Assembly (NCBI RefSeq): GCF_950295315.1
Contig: NC_080170.1
Coordinates: 91,124,054-91,188,053, forward strand
DNA length: 64,000 nt
DNA from: Erinaceus europaeus
Lineage: Eukaryota > Chordata > Mammalia > Eulipotyphla > Erinaceidae
Direction: 5' to 3'
Positions 33,330-44,559 of this stretch are shown piece by piece (within the stretch, counting starts at the first letter, position 1; each line of letters starts with the position of its first letter). A program made the position numbers and the translations under genes. Under the pieces are notes generated by a model that saw only the letters and a program-made list of their open reading frames with translations, had not been told where the DNA came from and searched no databases.

Positions 33330-33560
33330 CAGCGGGTTGAGCGCACATGGAGTGAAGCGCAACGACCCACGCAAGGATCCCATTGGAGCCCTGACTCCCC
33401 ACCTGCAGGGGAGTCGCTTCACAAGCAGAAGCAGGTTTGTAGGTGTCTTTCTCTTCCCTTCTCTGTCTTCTTCTCTTTTCTCCATTTTTCTATGTCCTAT
33501 CCAATAACTACAACAACAAAACAAGGGCAACAAAAGGAAATACATAAATATTAAAAATCA
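33330..33560 (+). mobile_element. Type A SINE, sense, 5' end missing
   Basis: Begins inside the A-box region (CAGCGGGTTGAGCGCACATG), B-box area decayed (CCATTGGAGCCCTGACTC), then GGGGAGTCGCTTCACAAGCA, CT middle and tail CAAGGGCAACAAAAGGAAAT. Confidence 0.8.
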
Positions 33561-33757
33561 TAATAAGAATAATTTAATATATCTGAGGGATTAAGAGATA
33601 TTCTTATTTGTGTATGGCACCTTAAACAAAAACCAGAAAAGAATTATTATTGTTCATGTTGACAGCTGGCAATTTTTAGAACAGCATTAGAAAATAAAAT
33701 TGAGAAAAATGTTACTTAAAAGAGAGCTGTGGTTAGAGAAAACATGTAAACAGCTGG

Positions 33758-36454
33758 AGCCAAAAACTATCACACAAACAAGGAGACCTCTCACTGAATG
33801 GGAGAAGATCTTCACATGCCATACATCAGACAAGAGACTAATCACCAAAATATACAAAGAGCTCAGCAAACTTAACAACAAAAAAAGCAAATGACCCCAT
33901 CCAAAAATGGGCAGAGAATATGTGTTGTTAAAATTCAGGGGCTCCAGCTGGCCGGGCTAGCATCGCGGCGGTAGACAGAGACTCGCGGACACATGGCTGG
34001 GCAGGGAAGCTGTATTTCTTTATTCAGGAACAACGATTCATAAACTAACCCAAACTAATCACCAAACAGAACTCTCCTGCCTCCTTCCCCTGTGACAGCG
34101 CCAAGAACTCTCGAACTCTCTCGGGGTTCCTCAGGGCGGGGACAAGCGGGCCCGCAAAAACTAGCAGGACTGAACCAATTTTCTTGGCAGGGGGAGAGCT
34201 AGAACAAACCAATGTAAAGCATACAACAGATATGAACAGAACATTCACTACAGAGGAGATCCAAAAGGCTAACAAACACATGAAAAATTGCTCCAGGTCA
34301 CTGATTGTCAGAGAAATGTAAATAAAGACAACATTGAGATACCACCTCACCCCTGTGAGAATGACATACATCAAAAAGGACAGCAGCAACAAATGCTGGA
34401 GAGGCTGTGGAGACAGAGGAACCCTTCTGCACTGCTGGTGGGAATGCAAATTGGTCCAAACTCTGTGGAGAGCAGTCTGGAGAACTCTCACAAGGCTAGA
34501 CATGCACCTTCCGTATGATCCAGTAATTCCTCTCTTGGGAATATACCCCAAGGACTCCATAACACTCAATCAAAAAGATATTTTTACACCTCATGTAAAA
34601 TGTTCATAGCAGCACAATTCATAATAGCTAAAATCTGGAAGCAACCCAGGTGCCCAACAGATGAGTGGCTGAGAAAGCTGTGGTATATATACACAATGGA
34701 ATACTATGCAGCTATCAAGAACAATGAACCCACCTTCTCTGATCCATCTTGGACAGAGCTAGAAGGAATTATGTTAAGAGAGCTAAGTCAGAAAGATCAA
34801 GATGAGTATGGGATGATCCCACTCATCAACAGAAGCTGAGAAAGAATAACAGAAAGGGAAACTCAAAGCAGGATTTGAATAAATCTGGAGTAGGGCACCA
34901 AAGTAAAAACCCTGGAGTTAGGTTGAGTGTGGATATTAGTATTTCCGGGGAGGTGGGGTGGGTGAGGGGTGGGTGGGATGAGACAGTCTTTTGGTGGTGG
35001 GAATGGTGTTTGTGTACACTTCTATCAATTTGTAGTCATATAAATCACTATTTAATTAATATGAGGGGGGGAAATTGTATGTCTCAAATTTTTTAAATCA
35101 CAGACTGAGTCTTTTTAATACATAGGCTGAGTCTTTGATGTGTTGACTCTCTCAAAAGCCTAGACCAGGGAGAACAGAAGCAACCAGTGGCACAGCTATA
35201 TACAAATAATGTCAAAGGAACTAAATTATGGTGGTGTTGGGTATTATATAGCAAATCATAACAAAGGGAATTTTCAAAGTTAACCCAATTACCAAATAAT
35301 GTGATTATAACAATAACTACCTATTGTCTTCTTGAACCCTAAGGCAGCAATAACCTCACATTTCCACTATAGAGCCTATATTTCCCCCAGTCCTGGAACC
35401 TTAGATATGGGGTGCACTTTCCTGCATGCTTCTCTCAATTCATACAAAATGATATTCCATCCATGGATCCCAACCTAATCAATGCAACGAGTACCACCTC
35501 AGCATGCTTCACTTCAGACTGTGTCCAGAGATGTCAGGCATGGAATGTCAAGCCTTCACCCTCATTACTTGGGTGAGACCTTTCCTTTTATAGTATTCTC
35601 TAACTCCATTCCAGGAGGTTCACTTCCTAACAAAGTCCCAAAACCTAGATATAGACCAGGTCCCATAAGATAGAGCATATGTTCACATGTATCCATAAAT
35701 TAGGGCAAAATATATACCTGAAAGCAAAAGTACACAATAGTCTTCAGTGAGTCAGTATAAAGTTCCTAATGAAACAGTATCTAATTAAACTTAGATACCC
35801 TTCTCATCTACTTCCCATTACAGTTCTCTCACTCACTCCAAAGCTAACTTTATCAAAGCAAGGACTGCAAAAGCTGAATAAGGGCAAGAGACTGGCATAC
35901 TTTAATGAGGACTCTTTAGTCACTATCAGGCCACACCATCAGCTGGTGCCCTAATTGGGGAGTCCTCAGATTCCCAAACAGACATGATGGGTCTAGACCT
36001 TAAATAAATCCCTCTCTCCATTTTTACAGGTCTTCTCTATCAGGAACAACAAAATAGACCCCTTTGTGGGCCCCCATAGGACCTTGCCCTCAACTTGGAT
36101 CAACAATGGTAGAGAATATTCCATCCTCTGAAGGGAGGATGGACAACATACTCTATGCTACACCTGAGGAAGATGGGTCGATATTAAGGCAGCTTGGGAT
36201 GTTCCTACTTATGACCACAGAATGTGAGCTCAGATCCTTAGGGATGCAGAGGCCACATAAGATCCTAAGCTGAATATGGGCCCCAGACTAAATCAAATTG
36301 ATGGGATTTACAATCAACAATATTTATACCCCTTCCCCATATTAGGGAGCTACTCTCTTTCCTGACCCAGGTTTCTGTCCCTTTTCCAGCCATGAAATCA
36401 CCTCCCCAAATAATAACTTGGATCCACCTGCACATCAGACTTTAGGCTCAGAGA

Positions 36455-36486
<32 letters not shown>

Positions 36487-36985
36487 AAAACTAGTACAGC
36501 TACAGGCCCTTTGAAATATAACTAAAATATGCCTACTAGCTATCTACAAAATAGAGGACCCCCACCCCCAAACACTTCATCTGTACTATTCCAGCCTTTA
36601 GGTCCATGATTGTTTATCAATTGTTTGGCTTTGTTTGTTAACTCTCTTTTCAGCCAACATGTTCCAGATGCTACCATGATGCCTACCAGATTTCCCACCA
36701 ATGTGTCCTGGAGCTCTGCTTCCCCAGAGCCCCACCCTACTAGGGAAAGAGAGAGGCAGGCTAGGAGTATGGATTGACCTGTCAATGCCCATGTTCAGTG
36801 GGGAAGCAGTTACAAAAGCCAGACCTTCCACCTTCTGCATCCCACAATGACCTTGGGTCCATACTGCCAGAGGGATAAAGAATAATAAAGCTGTTAGGGG
36901 AGGGGATGGGATACGGAGATCTGGTGGTGGGAATTGTGTGGAGTTGTACCCGTCTTATCTTATGGTTTTGTTAATGTCTCCTTTT

Positions 36986-37025
<40 letters not shown>

Positions 37026-37029
37026 AAGA
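33758..37029 (+). mobile_element. 5'-truncated L1 with type 2 3' UTR and complete 3X end
   Basis: One insertion bracketed by AAACAGCTGG at 33748-33757 and 37030-37039. It begins in the ORF2 C-terminal region (LTEWEKIFTCHTSDKRLITK), continues after the nested LTR with [17 protein letters not shown] and YTMEYYAAIKNNEPTF, and ORF2 ends with a stop at about 34837-34839. Frame breaks make it inactive. The type 2 3' UTR (CTTTTGGTGGTGGGAATGGT, CACTATTTAATTAATATGAG) runs to about 35095, then the 3X unit from CACAGACTGAGTCTTTTTAA to the end CTTATCTTATGGTTTTGTTA and an (AAAT)n tail (36988-37025). Sequence after the ORF2 stop is about 2.2 kb, far longer than the few hundred bases usual for human L1. An (AAAAC)n slot lies at 36454-36490. 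Confidence 0.85.
33923..34228 (-). mobile_element. Solo LTR nested in L1 ORF2
   Basis: About 306 bp starting TGTTG and ending CAACA on either strand. On the minus strand an AATAAAG signal (34018-34024) is followed by TACAGCTTCCCTGCCCAG, GTGTCCGCGAGTCTCTGTCT and ACCGCCGCGATGCTAGC, a U5-like stretch. The flanks AATATG (33917-33922) and GATATG (34229-34234) look like a 6-bp target duplication with one change. TGTTG...CAACA ends plus 6 bp suggest a class II (ERVK-like) LTR, by inference. No internal viral genes are present. The long reverse ORF from 34569 to 34045 is a chance frame across LTR and L1. Confidence 0.75.
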
Positions 37030-37039
37030 AAACAGCTGG

Positions 37040-37449
37040 GCAACATGTGGCACTCTTTACATCTGGAAGCTTAAGAAGCAATGGCAATAGAGATATTCCA
37101 TCTAGTTTCACCCCTAAGACAAATGTGGTAGGACCCTTTTTTTTTTTTTTTTGGTATTCTATATCCCAGTACTAGATGAAAATAGTCTTCAGCAAAAATG
37201 AAAACAGTAAAGATGAATGAAATGCCTTGCCATTGGAGGATCAGGGGTAGTTTTATTCTATTTACCATATTCCAGGTGGGTCCACCTTAATATTATGAAT
37301 AATTCAGGATGCAGTGACACATCTTGGTGAGAATATTAAGTTGCTTAATCTGTTTTTGAAGGCAGATTTCATGATACTATAATTTCATGATACCTCAAAA
37401 CTTGTATTTTCTCCCTATTCTAATTGGAAATTAATTAATCATTATATTG
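37040..37449. other. Unique DNA, nothing recognised
   Basis: A poly(T) run at 37137-37152 and no gene signal. The poly(T) may mark a decayed antisense retroposon. Confidence 0.4.
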
Positions 37450-37557
37450 ATTCATCACAATGGAATACCCTTCAGCTATTAAAAATGGTGAATTCACCTT
37501 CTTTACCCCATCTTGGATGGAGCTTGAAGAAATCATGTTAAGTGAGATAAGTCAGAA
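37450..37557 (+). mobile_element. L1 ORF2 3' fragment
   Basis: CACAATGGAATACCCTTCAG, CTATTAAAAATGGTGAATTC, CATCTTGGATGGAGCTTGAA and AAGTGAGATAAGTCAGAAG match the ORF2 C-terminal end seen at 21280 and 50240. It is cut on the right by a type B SINE. Confidence 0.8.
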
Positions 37558-37730
37558 GCTAGAGACAGAGAGAAATTGAGAGGGGAGGAGAAAATAGAGA
37601 GACACCTGCAGCACTGCTTCACCACTCGAGAAGCTTCCCCCCCTGCAGATGGAGACCAGGGGCTTGGAACCTGCATCCTTGCACAGTGTACTGTGTATAC
37701 TTAAATGATGAACCACTGCCTGGACCCTAA
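37558..37730 (-). mobile_element. Type B SINE, antisense, tail missing
   Basis: AGAGACAGAGAGAAATTGAG, ACACCTGCAGCACTGCTTCA, CAGATGGAGACCAGGGGCTT and GAACCACTGCCTGGACCC. The A-rich 3' tail is absent where it meets the L1 fragment. Confidence 0.8.
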
Positions 37731-37794
37731 TAATTTGTTTAAAAAATAAATTATTATTTTTGTGATCTTATTTTCTCATCTACTAATGTTCTGC

Positions 37795-37935
37795 TGAACA
37801 GGGTAAGTGCTCATTGTCAGAGCATAGAACTTGGATACTTAAAGTTCCTGGTCCCAGGTTGGATCCCTAAGTTAATAATGAGCTGTTTTTTTCATCTGTC
37901 TCCGATAAAATAAGTAAAAAAATAAAGATAATATG
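37795..37935 (+). mobile_element. Probable tRNA-like SINE (type G), sense
   Basis: ACAGGGTAAGTGCTCATTGT, CAGAGCATAGAACTTGG, CCTGGTCCCAGGTTGGATCC, CATCTGTCTCCGATAAAATA and an A-rich tail. Head, B-box-like block and tail order fit a SINE, but there is only one copy in the window. Confidence 0.45.
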
Positions 37936-37959
37936 TTACTAAGATAGCCTCAGTGAAGG

Positions 37960-38180
37960 TTTTTTTTTTTTTTTTTTTTTTTGCCTTCAGGGTTATCACT
38001 AGGGCTCAGTGACTGCACTATAAATCCACAGCTCCTGTGGCCATTTTTTCACTGCCTCTGAAGCGTCCCCCCTTGCAGGTGGGGAGTTGGAGGTTTGAAC
38101 CAGGATCATTGCACAGGTCCTTGCGCTTTCATACTAATGTGATCTTAACCCGGTGAGCCAACACCAGATGCACCCCCCTG
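37960..38180 (-). mobile_element. Type A-ext SINE, antisense, internally deleted
   Basis: Poly(T), extension block TGCCTTCAGGGTTATCACTA...CACAGCTCCTGTGGCC, then directly CACTGCCTCTGAAGCGTCCC and GCAGGTGGGGAGTTGGAGG. The AAC-rich tail and CT-rich middle are missing. Confidence 0.75.
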
Positions 38181-38563
38181 CCAAGTATCTTCTGCTCTCT
38201 AATTATACTTTTTTATAAAATAAAAAGAAACAGACCAAATGAAAAAAACAAACCCTATTGTATCAGAGCACTATTTGGCTTCGGAGCTGATTTTGCTATA
38301 GGCCACTTTATATCCAGAGTGGCCTGACAGTTTTTCTCCCACTACACTTAAATCTTCAAACAAGTTAATATTCAGCCATGAAAAGTCTTTTCTCTTGCTT
38401 AAAGCATTCTGTGTCGGTGGCCACACATGTAATGTAGTTCACTGTTGTAGTCTGATTACTTAAATGCAACAACAGACACTTATTGAAAGTCCTAATGCCT
38501 TAAAAGCTATGAAGAGAGTGCAAGGAGACTACAAACTATGTGGTTGGAAATTTCTGGAAAATA
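38181..38563. other. Unique DNA, nothing recognised
   Basis: No gene or repeat named. 38260-38335 (CAGAGCACTATTTGGCTTCG) may be a type D remnant. Confidence 0.35.
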
Positions 38564-38578
38564 AACACTAACATTTTT

Positions 38579-38790
38579 TTTTATATAAATTACCTTTAGT
38601 TACTTATTGGATAGAGACAGCCAGAAACTGAGAAGGAAAGGGGTGATAGGGAGGAGAGACAGAGAGACACCTGCAGCCCTGCTTCACCACTCGCGAAGCT
38701 TTCCCTCTGCAGGTGGGGACAGGGGCTTGAACCCTGCTCCTTTTGCGCTGTAACATGTGTGCTTAGCCAGGTGTACCACCGCCCGGCCCC
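38579..38790 (-). mobile_element. Type B SINE, antisense
   Basis: TATTGGATAGAGACAGCCAG, CACCTGCAGCCCTGCTTCAC, GGCTTGAACCCTGCTCCTTT and head GTACCACCGCCCGGCCCC. Perfect 15-bp duplication AACACTAACATTTTT (38564-38578 and 38791-38805). Confidence 0.94.
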
Positions 38791-38969
38791 AACACTAACA
38801 TTTTTAAGAACTTAGGATTTTGGTCCCATATCAAAGGAGAGATAGCTAAGTGAACTATTTGAATAAGTTGGTTTCAAGTCAGAAAGTAGAGATTTTGAAA
38901 TCTGCCTGGGTGGGGTCAAAGAGTAACACATTGAACCCTCTACATTGCTAGTCATAAGAGTTCCTTTCT

Positions 38970-39307
38970 CTTTTTTTTTTTTTTTTTTCCTCCAGGGTTA
39001 TTGCTGGGGCTTGGTGCCTGCACTGTGAATTGATTGCTCCTGGAAGCCATTTTCTTCCATTTTGTTGCCATTGTTGTCACTGTTATTGTTGTCATTGCTG
39101 TTGTTGGATATGACAGAGAGAAATCGAGAGAGGAGGGGAAGACAGAGGGGGAAAGGAGAGAAAGATAGACACCTGCAGACCTGCTTCACTGCTTATGAAG
39201 CGATCCCCCTGCAGGTGGGGAACCAGGGGCTAGAACTAGGATCCTAGTGCTGGTCCTTGAGCTTTGCACCATGTGCACTTAACCCAATGGGATATCATCC
39301 TGGCCCC
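38970..39307 (-). mobile_element. Type A-ext SINE, antisense
   Basis: Poly(T), extension block CCTCCAGGGTTATTGCTGGG...ATTGCTCCTGGAAGCC, body GACAGAGAGAAATCGAGAGA, decayed B-box region GGGGCTAGAACTAGGATCC and head AACCCAATGGGATATCATCC. Confidence 0.85.
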
Positions 39308-40307
39308 TGCCCCCTGCTTGGTTTTTAATTTGAGAATGGCCTGTTTTTCTGATAAGAAAGCTAAACATTCAGGACTTAGCTGTGAAGTGTTCAGATTTAT
39401 AAAACCCAGGCTTTGGCCTATTTTTGAGATGAAATGAATATTAAGATGCTATATTTTTTACCTTCTAGTAGCTGAGATAAAATACATTACAGACATTTTT
39501 CTTTCTCTTTTTTCATCTCTCTCCTCCTCTTTCTTCCCCTCTAGTTATCTTTGTCTCTGTCAGAAAGAAAAAAGAAAAAGCAAGGCTCCTTCCCCACTCC
39601 CAAGAATGGTGAAGCTGTCATGCTGGCTCTAGGCCCCAATGACATCCCAGGTGGCAAAAATAAAGACACAAATGTCCAAGGCCATTTGGAACCTCATGGT
39701 ACCCCTGCTCTCTCATCCCAGTTGAACTCCTCAAGCATGTGGAGATACTTGGTAACTGTACTGGTGATGGAGATTCATTCTAAAATTTTGAGGCAGCTTT
39801 GATTGAAGAGACTCTGACCAGATTATGAACTATTCAATGTGGTGGTCAGAATCAAATATGTCATTGTTTCCATGATCATTTTAGGAAGTTATTCTTGAAA
39901 TGTTGTGTGGCTAAAGATAAGGATCAAATGTAAATGTTCAAATCCTGTAGTCCCAGTGATGGTAGCTCAGCCAATTGTGGCAGTTAGTAGACTTTACCAC
40001 CATACTACCCTCCATTTACAGATCTATTTCCAACCCGTGGTGGCACACCTGATTAAGCACATTGCAGGTCAATTTCCTATACCATCAGACTCTATGAAGT
40101 GATTGCATAATACACACAATTTCATGTAACTTCCAACAAGGAAATCTATTTTCACTTTATAGATAAGAACAATTCTGTCTTTGACAGGCTAACTCTATGT
40201 TCCCAAACTTAGTAAATGAATTTCAATTCAGGACTAACTGAGCCCTATAATGTACTATTCATTGTGGTTTTTTTTGGAAGCACATTTAACTTTTTTTTTT
40301 TCTTTGA
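39308..40307. other. Unique DNA with an exon-like stretch
   Basis: A long pyrimidine tract (39497-39541) ends in CTAG, followed by an open frame from about 39551 to 39802. No homology recognised. Nothing else named. Confidence 0.4.
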
Positions 40308-40322
40308 AGAATGTACTAGCCT

Positions 40323-40517
40323 CAGGGTCAGGTGATGGTGAACCTGTTTGATCACACATGTTGCAATGTGCAAGGACCCAGGTTCAAGCTCCCGGTCCCC
40401 GCCTGCAGGGGGAATGCTTCACAGCAGTGAAACAGGTCTGCAGGTATGTCTCTGTCTCTCTCACTCTCTATTACTCCCTTCTCTCTTGATTTCTTAAAAA
40501 CATATACATAAATAAAA
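40323..40517 (+). mobile_element. Type B SINE, sense
   Basis: GTCAGGTGATGGTGAACCTG, GCAAGGACCCAGGTTCAAGC, CCGCCTGCAGGGGGAATGCT, CT middle, A-rich tail. Target duplication AGAATGTACTAGCCT / AGAATGTATTGGCCT at 40308-40322 and 40518-40532. Confidence 0.92.
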
Positions 40518-40532
40518 AGAATGTATTGGCCT

Positions 40533-41809
40533 TTAGAGTCATTCAGAAAGGAAGACATATATGCTAATTTTGTAATAATATATGAGTGATGTTTCCTTAA
40601 TTGTTGGTTGACCAGATAACTATGTAGCTCCCATAAAAAGTATATGATTACACCTTTTAAGAAAGAGAACTGAGGAGTTTTATTGAAGACAACAATCTAC
40701 TCTTCAAAGGGACTCCTAATCTGATGCCAGGAATCTGATAGAACCTTGAACTATAGGCATAGTATGTTGTTTTGCAGAACTGTCTTTGGTTGTGAAGATC
40801 ATTACTTTGTCCTGTGCCTTGTTCTAAGTCTTATAGTGATGGTTGGGAAGAATAAGGCTCAGCCTGCCTTATAAGGACTAATGAAGGGATCTGACACCAA
40901 TTTGTCCTTGCTCATCAGACTCCAAGGGTAAGAACCTAAAATAAATTACATAACCATACTTTTTTTTGTTTTATTTTGTTGTTCACAATGTCACAACACT
41001 TTCTCTTTGTGAACAAATAAAGGATTATTCCTTTATTGAATATCTATGTGTCCTCCGAATGTTTTTCCATAGTTTATCCTTTTCATATTTAAATTTCTTT
41101 CTCCTGTTCATTACTTATTTAAGTCTAAAATATCCTACCATTTCTCCTTCTGGAAACTAGTGACCTGCTTAGGTCAGAATGCATGAGTAGACTATGTTAG
41201 TAAAAGCAATGACCTTATTTGTGACCAAAAGTCTTGGATTATTTCCCATTTGTGTTTCCCATTTGGTCTCTGGCAGAATAGAGTACTTATCATCTATTTC
41301 TAATATATCTACTGCTTTATTCTCCGGGATTTATTTTGGAGGTTCTATAAAGTCTATAATTGTTTCAGAAGTGTAGGAAAGAAAATACTTGAAATGCCTT
41401 CAAACTGATGTTCTAGTTTAGAGACATATGGAATGTAATTGTACCCACCCCTGAATAGCATGGGTTGACTCCCAGTTTCTACCCTGGGGTGGTCCTTTCT
41501 TCCTGTGACTATGAAATGCTTTTACTTTCTTTCTTGTAGGCCTATATCTCCTTTGAGGTGAGGTGGACCAGAAGGGAAATGGTAGAGTCAGAAGGAGAGT
41601 TCCAGAGAACAAGTCAGTCTATGCTATAGTCACGTCTCTGGAAATAGAACCAAGCTGAACACTTTAGTTTTAGCTTGCGAATTCTTCAGTCTGTGACAGA
41701 CTTTTGATAATATTAACACTACGGAAAGTCTGTAAATGTCACAGAGAAGAGTAATCTCATGTCTAGCATTTAAAACCCAACTGTAGAAGAATACCCAAAG
41801 ATAAAGATG
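40533..41809. other. Unique DNA, microexon-like motif
   Basis: The longest repeat-free block of the middle part. No long ORF with homology. Contains the acceptor-18 nt-donor arrangement at 41520-41563. Confidence 0.4.
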
Positions 41810-41818
41810 AATCTTTCA

Positions 41819-42027
41819 GGGGGCTAGGTGGTGGTGTACCTGGTTGAGCACACATGTTACAATGCACAAGGACCCAGGTTCAAGCCCCCAGTCCCCACCC
41901 TCAGGGAGAAAGCTTTGCAAGTGGTGAAGCAAGGCTGAAGGTGTCTCTTTTTATCACCTCTTTCCCTCTCAATTTCTGGCTATCTCTATCCAAAAAATAA
42001 ATAAAGACAATAAAAAATTAAAAAGAA
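41819..42027 (+). mobile_element. Type B SINE, sense
   Basis: GGGGGCTAGGTGGTGGTGTA, GCACAAGGACCCAGGTTCAA, GTCCCCACCCTCAGGGAGAA, tail CCAAAAAATAAATAAAGAC. 9-bp duplication AATCTTTCA at 41810-41818 and 42028-42036. Confidence 0.92.
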
Positions 42028-42087
42028 AATCTTTCACATATAAAAGAAATTTATTTTTACATTAGCCATTCCCTAAATATATTCTTT

Positions 42088-42366
42088 TTTATATTTATTT
42101 TCCTTTTTGCTGCCCTTGTTGTTTTTTATTGTTGTAGTAGTTATTATTGTTGTTGTTATTGATGTTGTCCTTGTTAGACAGGACAGAGAGAAATGGAGAG
42201 AGGAGGGGAAGACAGAGAGGGGGAGAGAAAGATAGACACCTGCAGACCTGCTTCACTGCCTGTTAAATGACTCCCCTGCAGGTGGGGCTCAACTGGGATC
42301 TTTACACTGGTCCTTGTGCGTTGTGCCACGTGTGCTTAACCCGCTGTGCTATCACCTGACTCCCGT
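42088..42366 (-). mobile_element. Type A SINE, antisense
   Basis: Full antisense tail and body; the B-box part is shortened (GGTGGGGCTCAACTGGGATC). Target duplication TAAATATATTCTTT / TAAAGATATTCTTT at 42074-42087 and 42367-42380. Confidence 0.92.
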
Positions 42367-42380
42367 TAAAGATATTCTTT

Positions 42381-43374
42381 AATACATGACTTATTGTAAA
42401 GAATACTAAGAAGAATTAGGTAAGCCAGCATCATGGAAAAACACATAGGAGGTAGATGTTAGAAGGAACTAATGGAAGTTATTTGTGGTTTGCTTGATTG
42501 AAACTCCAGAGGCTTCTTTCATCTTAGACTGGCAACCAAGTGACTTGAGTCTTTGATTTAAACCTTTAGGACATTGTTCACATTTTGCCTTTACAAAACT
42601 ATTGGTCAGCCCTAATAAAGTGCGTATGGTAAGTTAGTCTTCCTTTTGATTTGCAAGCATATTTAAGATGTAGAGCCAGACAAATCTTTGGATATGTAGG
42701 TCCACTGTTTAGAGATTTATAAAGAAGCTATAGATCTCTGACAGTGTGCTTGTGAAAGAACAATTATATTGTATAGAAATTATTATCTGGTAGGCTTCCA
42801 TAATGACTCAAATGTGAGCTTTTGAGAGATCAGACTTCATTTTAATCATCTTTGATTTCTGATACCTAGCATGGTGCTTGGTACAAAAGAGATCTTTAAT
42901 ATTCTTGATTAGTAATCAATGTAAAAATCTTGGACTGAATTTCTGATCTTTGTTTCTGGAGTATCGTAATAATATCATTGAAATGACCAGTTAATTAGAA
43001 TAGTCATAGATTTCTTTTTGGAAACTGGTTATGTAGCTTATGTTACATAATTATAAACATGGGGTTATATTAGCTTAGCCATTGATGGGATCCTTAGATC
43101 CCATGGTAATGCTATTTTAGTGTACCTCTTTCATTTTATAATTATAAACTATATTTCAGGAACGATAAGTGATTTAATCAAGGTTCTCCTACTTATTACT
43201 GGTTGATAAGGTCTGAGTTACTTCACCAAACTCCCAAGTTAGTGCTCCTGCCTGAGGGTGGTGTATCTTATCCTCTGAGTTAAGTTATTTTTCACAACTC
43301 AAACCTCAAATTTTGAAAGTAACAAGGGCTACTTAGTAAACTATTTTTTCTTCAGGCATATCCAACATAGTGTG
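42381..43374. other. Unique DNA, no gene seen
   Basis: AT-rich, no young repeat and no long ORF. Confidence 0.45.
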
Positions 43375-43560
43375 GAGTCATAAAGTCTTAAAATTTGAAA
43401 GGGATGTTAAAAATCATTGTTCCGACATCCAACTCAGACAAAGATCCTCTCTATACACTTGCTGATAAAATACATTAAATCACTGTTCAAACACCTTCAG
43501 GAATGTGAATACCAACAGCTTATTTTGGAAAAGATTGACTGGACACTCAGTCTTTTACTT
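43375..43560 (-). mobile_element. Possible CR1/L3-type LINE fossil, antisense
   Basis: GTCTTAAAATTTGAAAGGGA, TGTTAAAAATCATTGTTCCG and ACATCCAACTCAGACAAAGA resemble the conserved 3' end of L3/CR1-like elements. Very diverged. Confidence 0.3.
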
Positions 43561-44559
43561 AAGTGACGTAAGCATTCAAAAGTCAAGTGTACCAATTGCT
43601 GGTCTCTAGCACCACACATAATTAATGTAGTTCTTGTTTATGTCAGCCCTTCGTATGTGTGAGTACAATTTTCATTATCAATATAAACCTCTTGAAAAAA
43701 CATTCTTTGAATTATTATTAAAAAGTAGGGTTTCCAGAGCCATCAATATTCTGGCTGCTTTTCCCTAGTTTTTATTTTTCTAGCATTCCAATAAAAATGT
43801 AAAACATAGAGCCAATCATTTTAGACGTGGTCTAAGGGACAAAAAATGTAGTAGAATTATTATTTCAGTTTTTGTATATGTCTTAACTTTTTGCTAATTA
43901 AGATTAAAATTGTACTAAATTACTGCTTCGTGTTTTATCTTAGATCTTTTCTTTCAGGGAAGCAGAGAAAAAAAAGTTCTACTACGGTCAATGTTAGTAA
44001 GTAAATTTTATGGGCCCAGCACACTTCCGCTGTGCCACTCTACTCCGTAGTAAATCATATTTTAGATGGACTAAAAGCAAACATGTAAAAATAAGGTGAT
44101 GAAAATATTACAGGAAATTAATATGTTTCATTTGAAATTTGAGAAGACATTATAAAGTGTCCCTCCAATATAAGTCACAGGAAAAGCCTTATATTTTTCT
44201 AGCTAAAATAGAAAATGACAGCATGGAAAAATCATAATATAAATGTATAACAGAAGTATACATGTGAAATATGTAATAAAAACAAATACACTTACTATAT
44301 CTAGAGTTCACATGGAATAACTAAAATATAGAATAACAGTAGAGTAATGAAAAAGGTCACTAACTGAATAACAAAGAAATAAATACAATAGTGCATAACT
44401 GTGATTGAATGTTTAAACATACTAGTTACACAAATTGATGGCAAAATTAGACTGCCAAAAATGGAAACAGTAGCTATTAACCAATGTAGAAATATGTCTA
44501 GAAAATTAGAATTTTTCACACATTCCCTAAATCTGGAGATATAGCCTTAGTACAACATG
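43561..44559. other. Unique DNA, no gene seen
   Basis: AT-rich. A short SINE-like scrap CACTTCCGCTGTGCCACTCT lies at about 44022-44045, perhaps an antisense head fragment. Confidence 0.4.

Noticed and set aside
34045..34569. 174-codon reverse ORF, the longest in the window
   Set aside because: It runs across the solo LTR into the antisense of L1 ORF2. The frame is a chance product of the join and matches no protein family.
33700..34839. Active L1 ORF2
   Set aside because: 5'-truncated, interrupted by an LTR and with frame breaks. Only the C-terminal part is present, with no reverse transcriptase or endonuclease domain.
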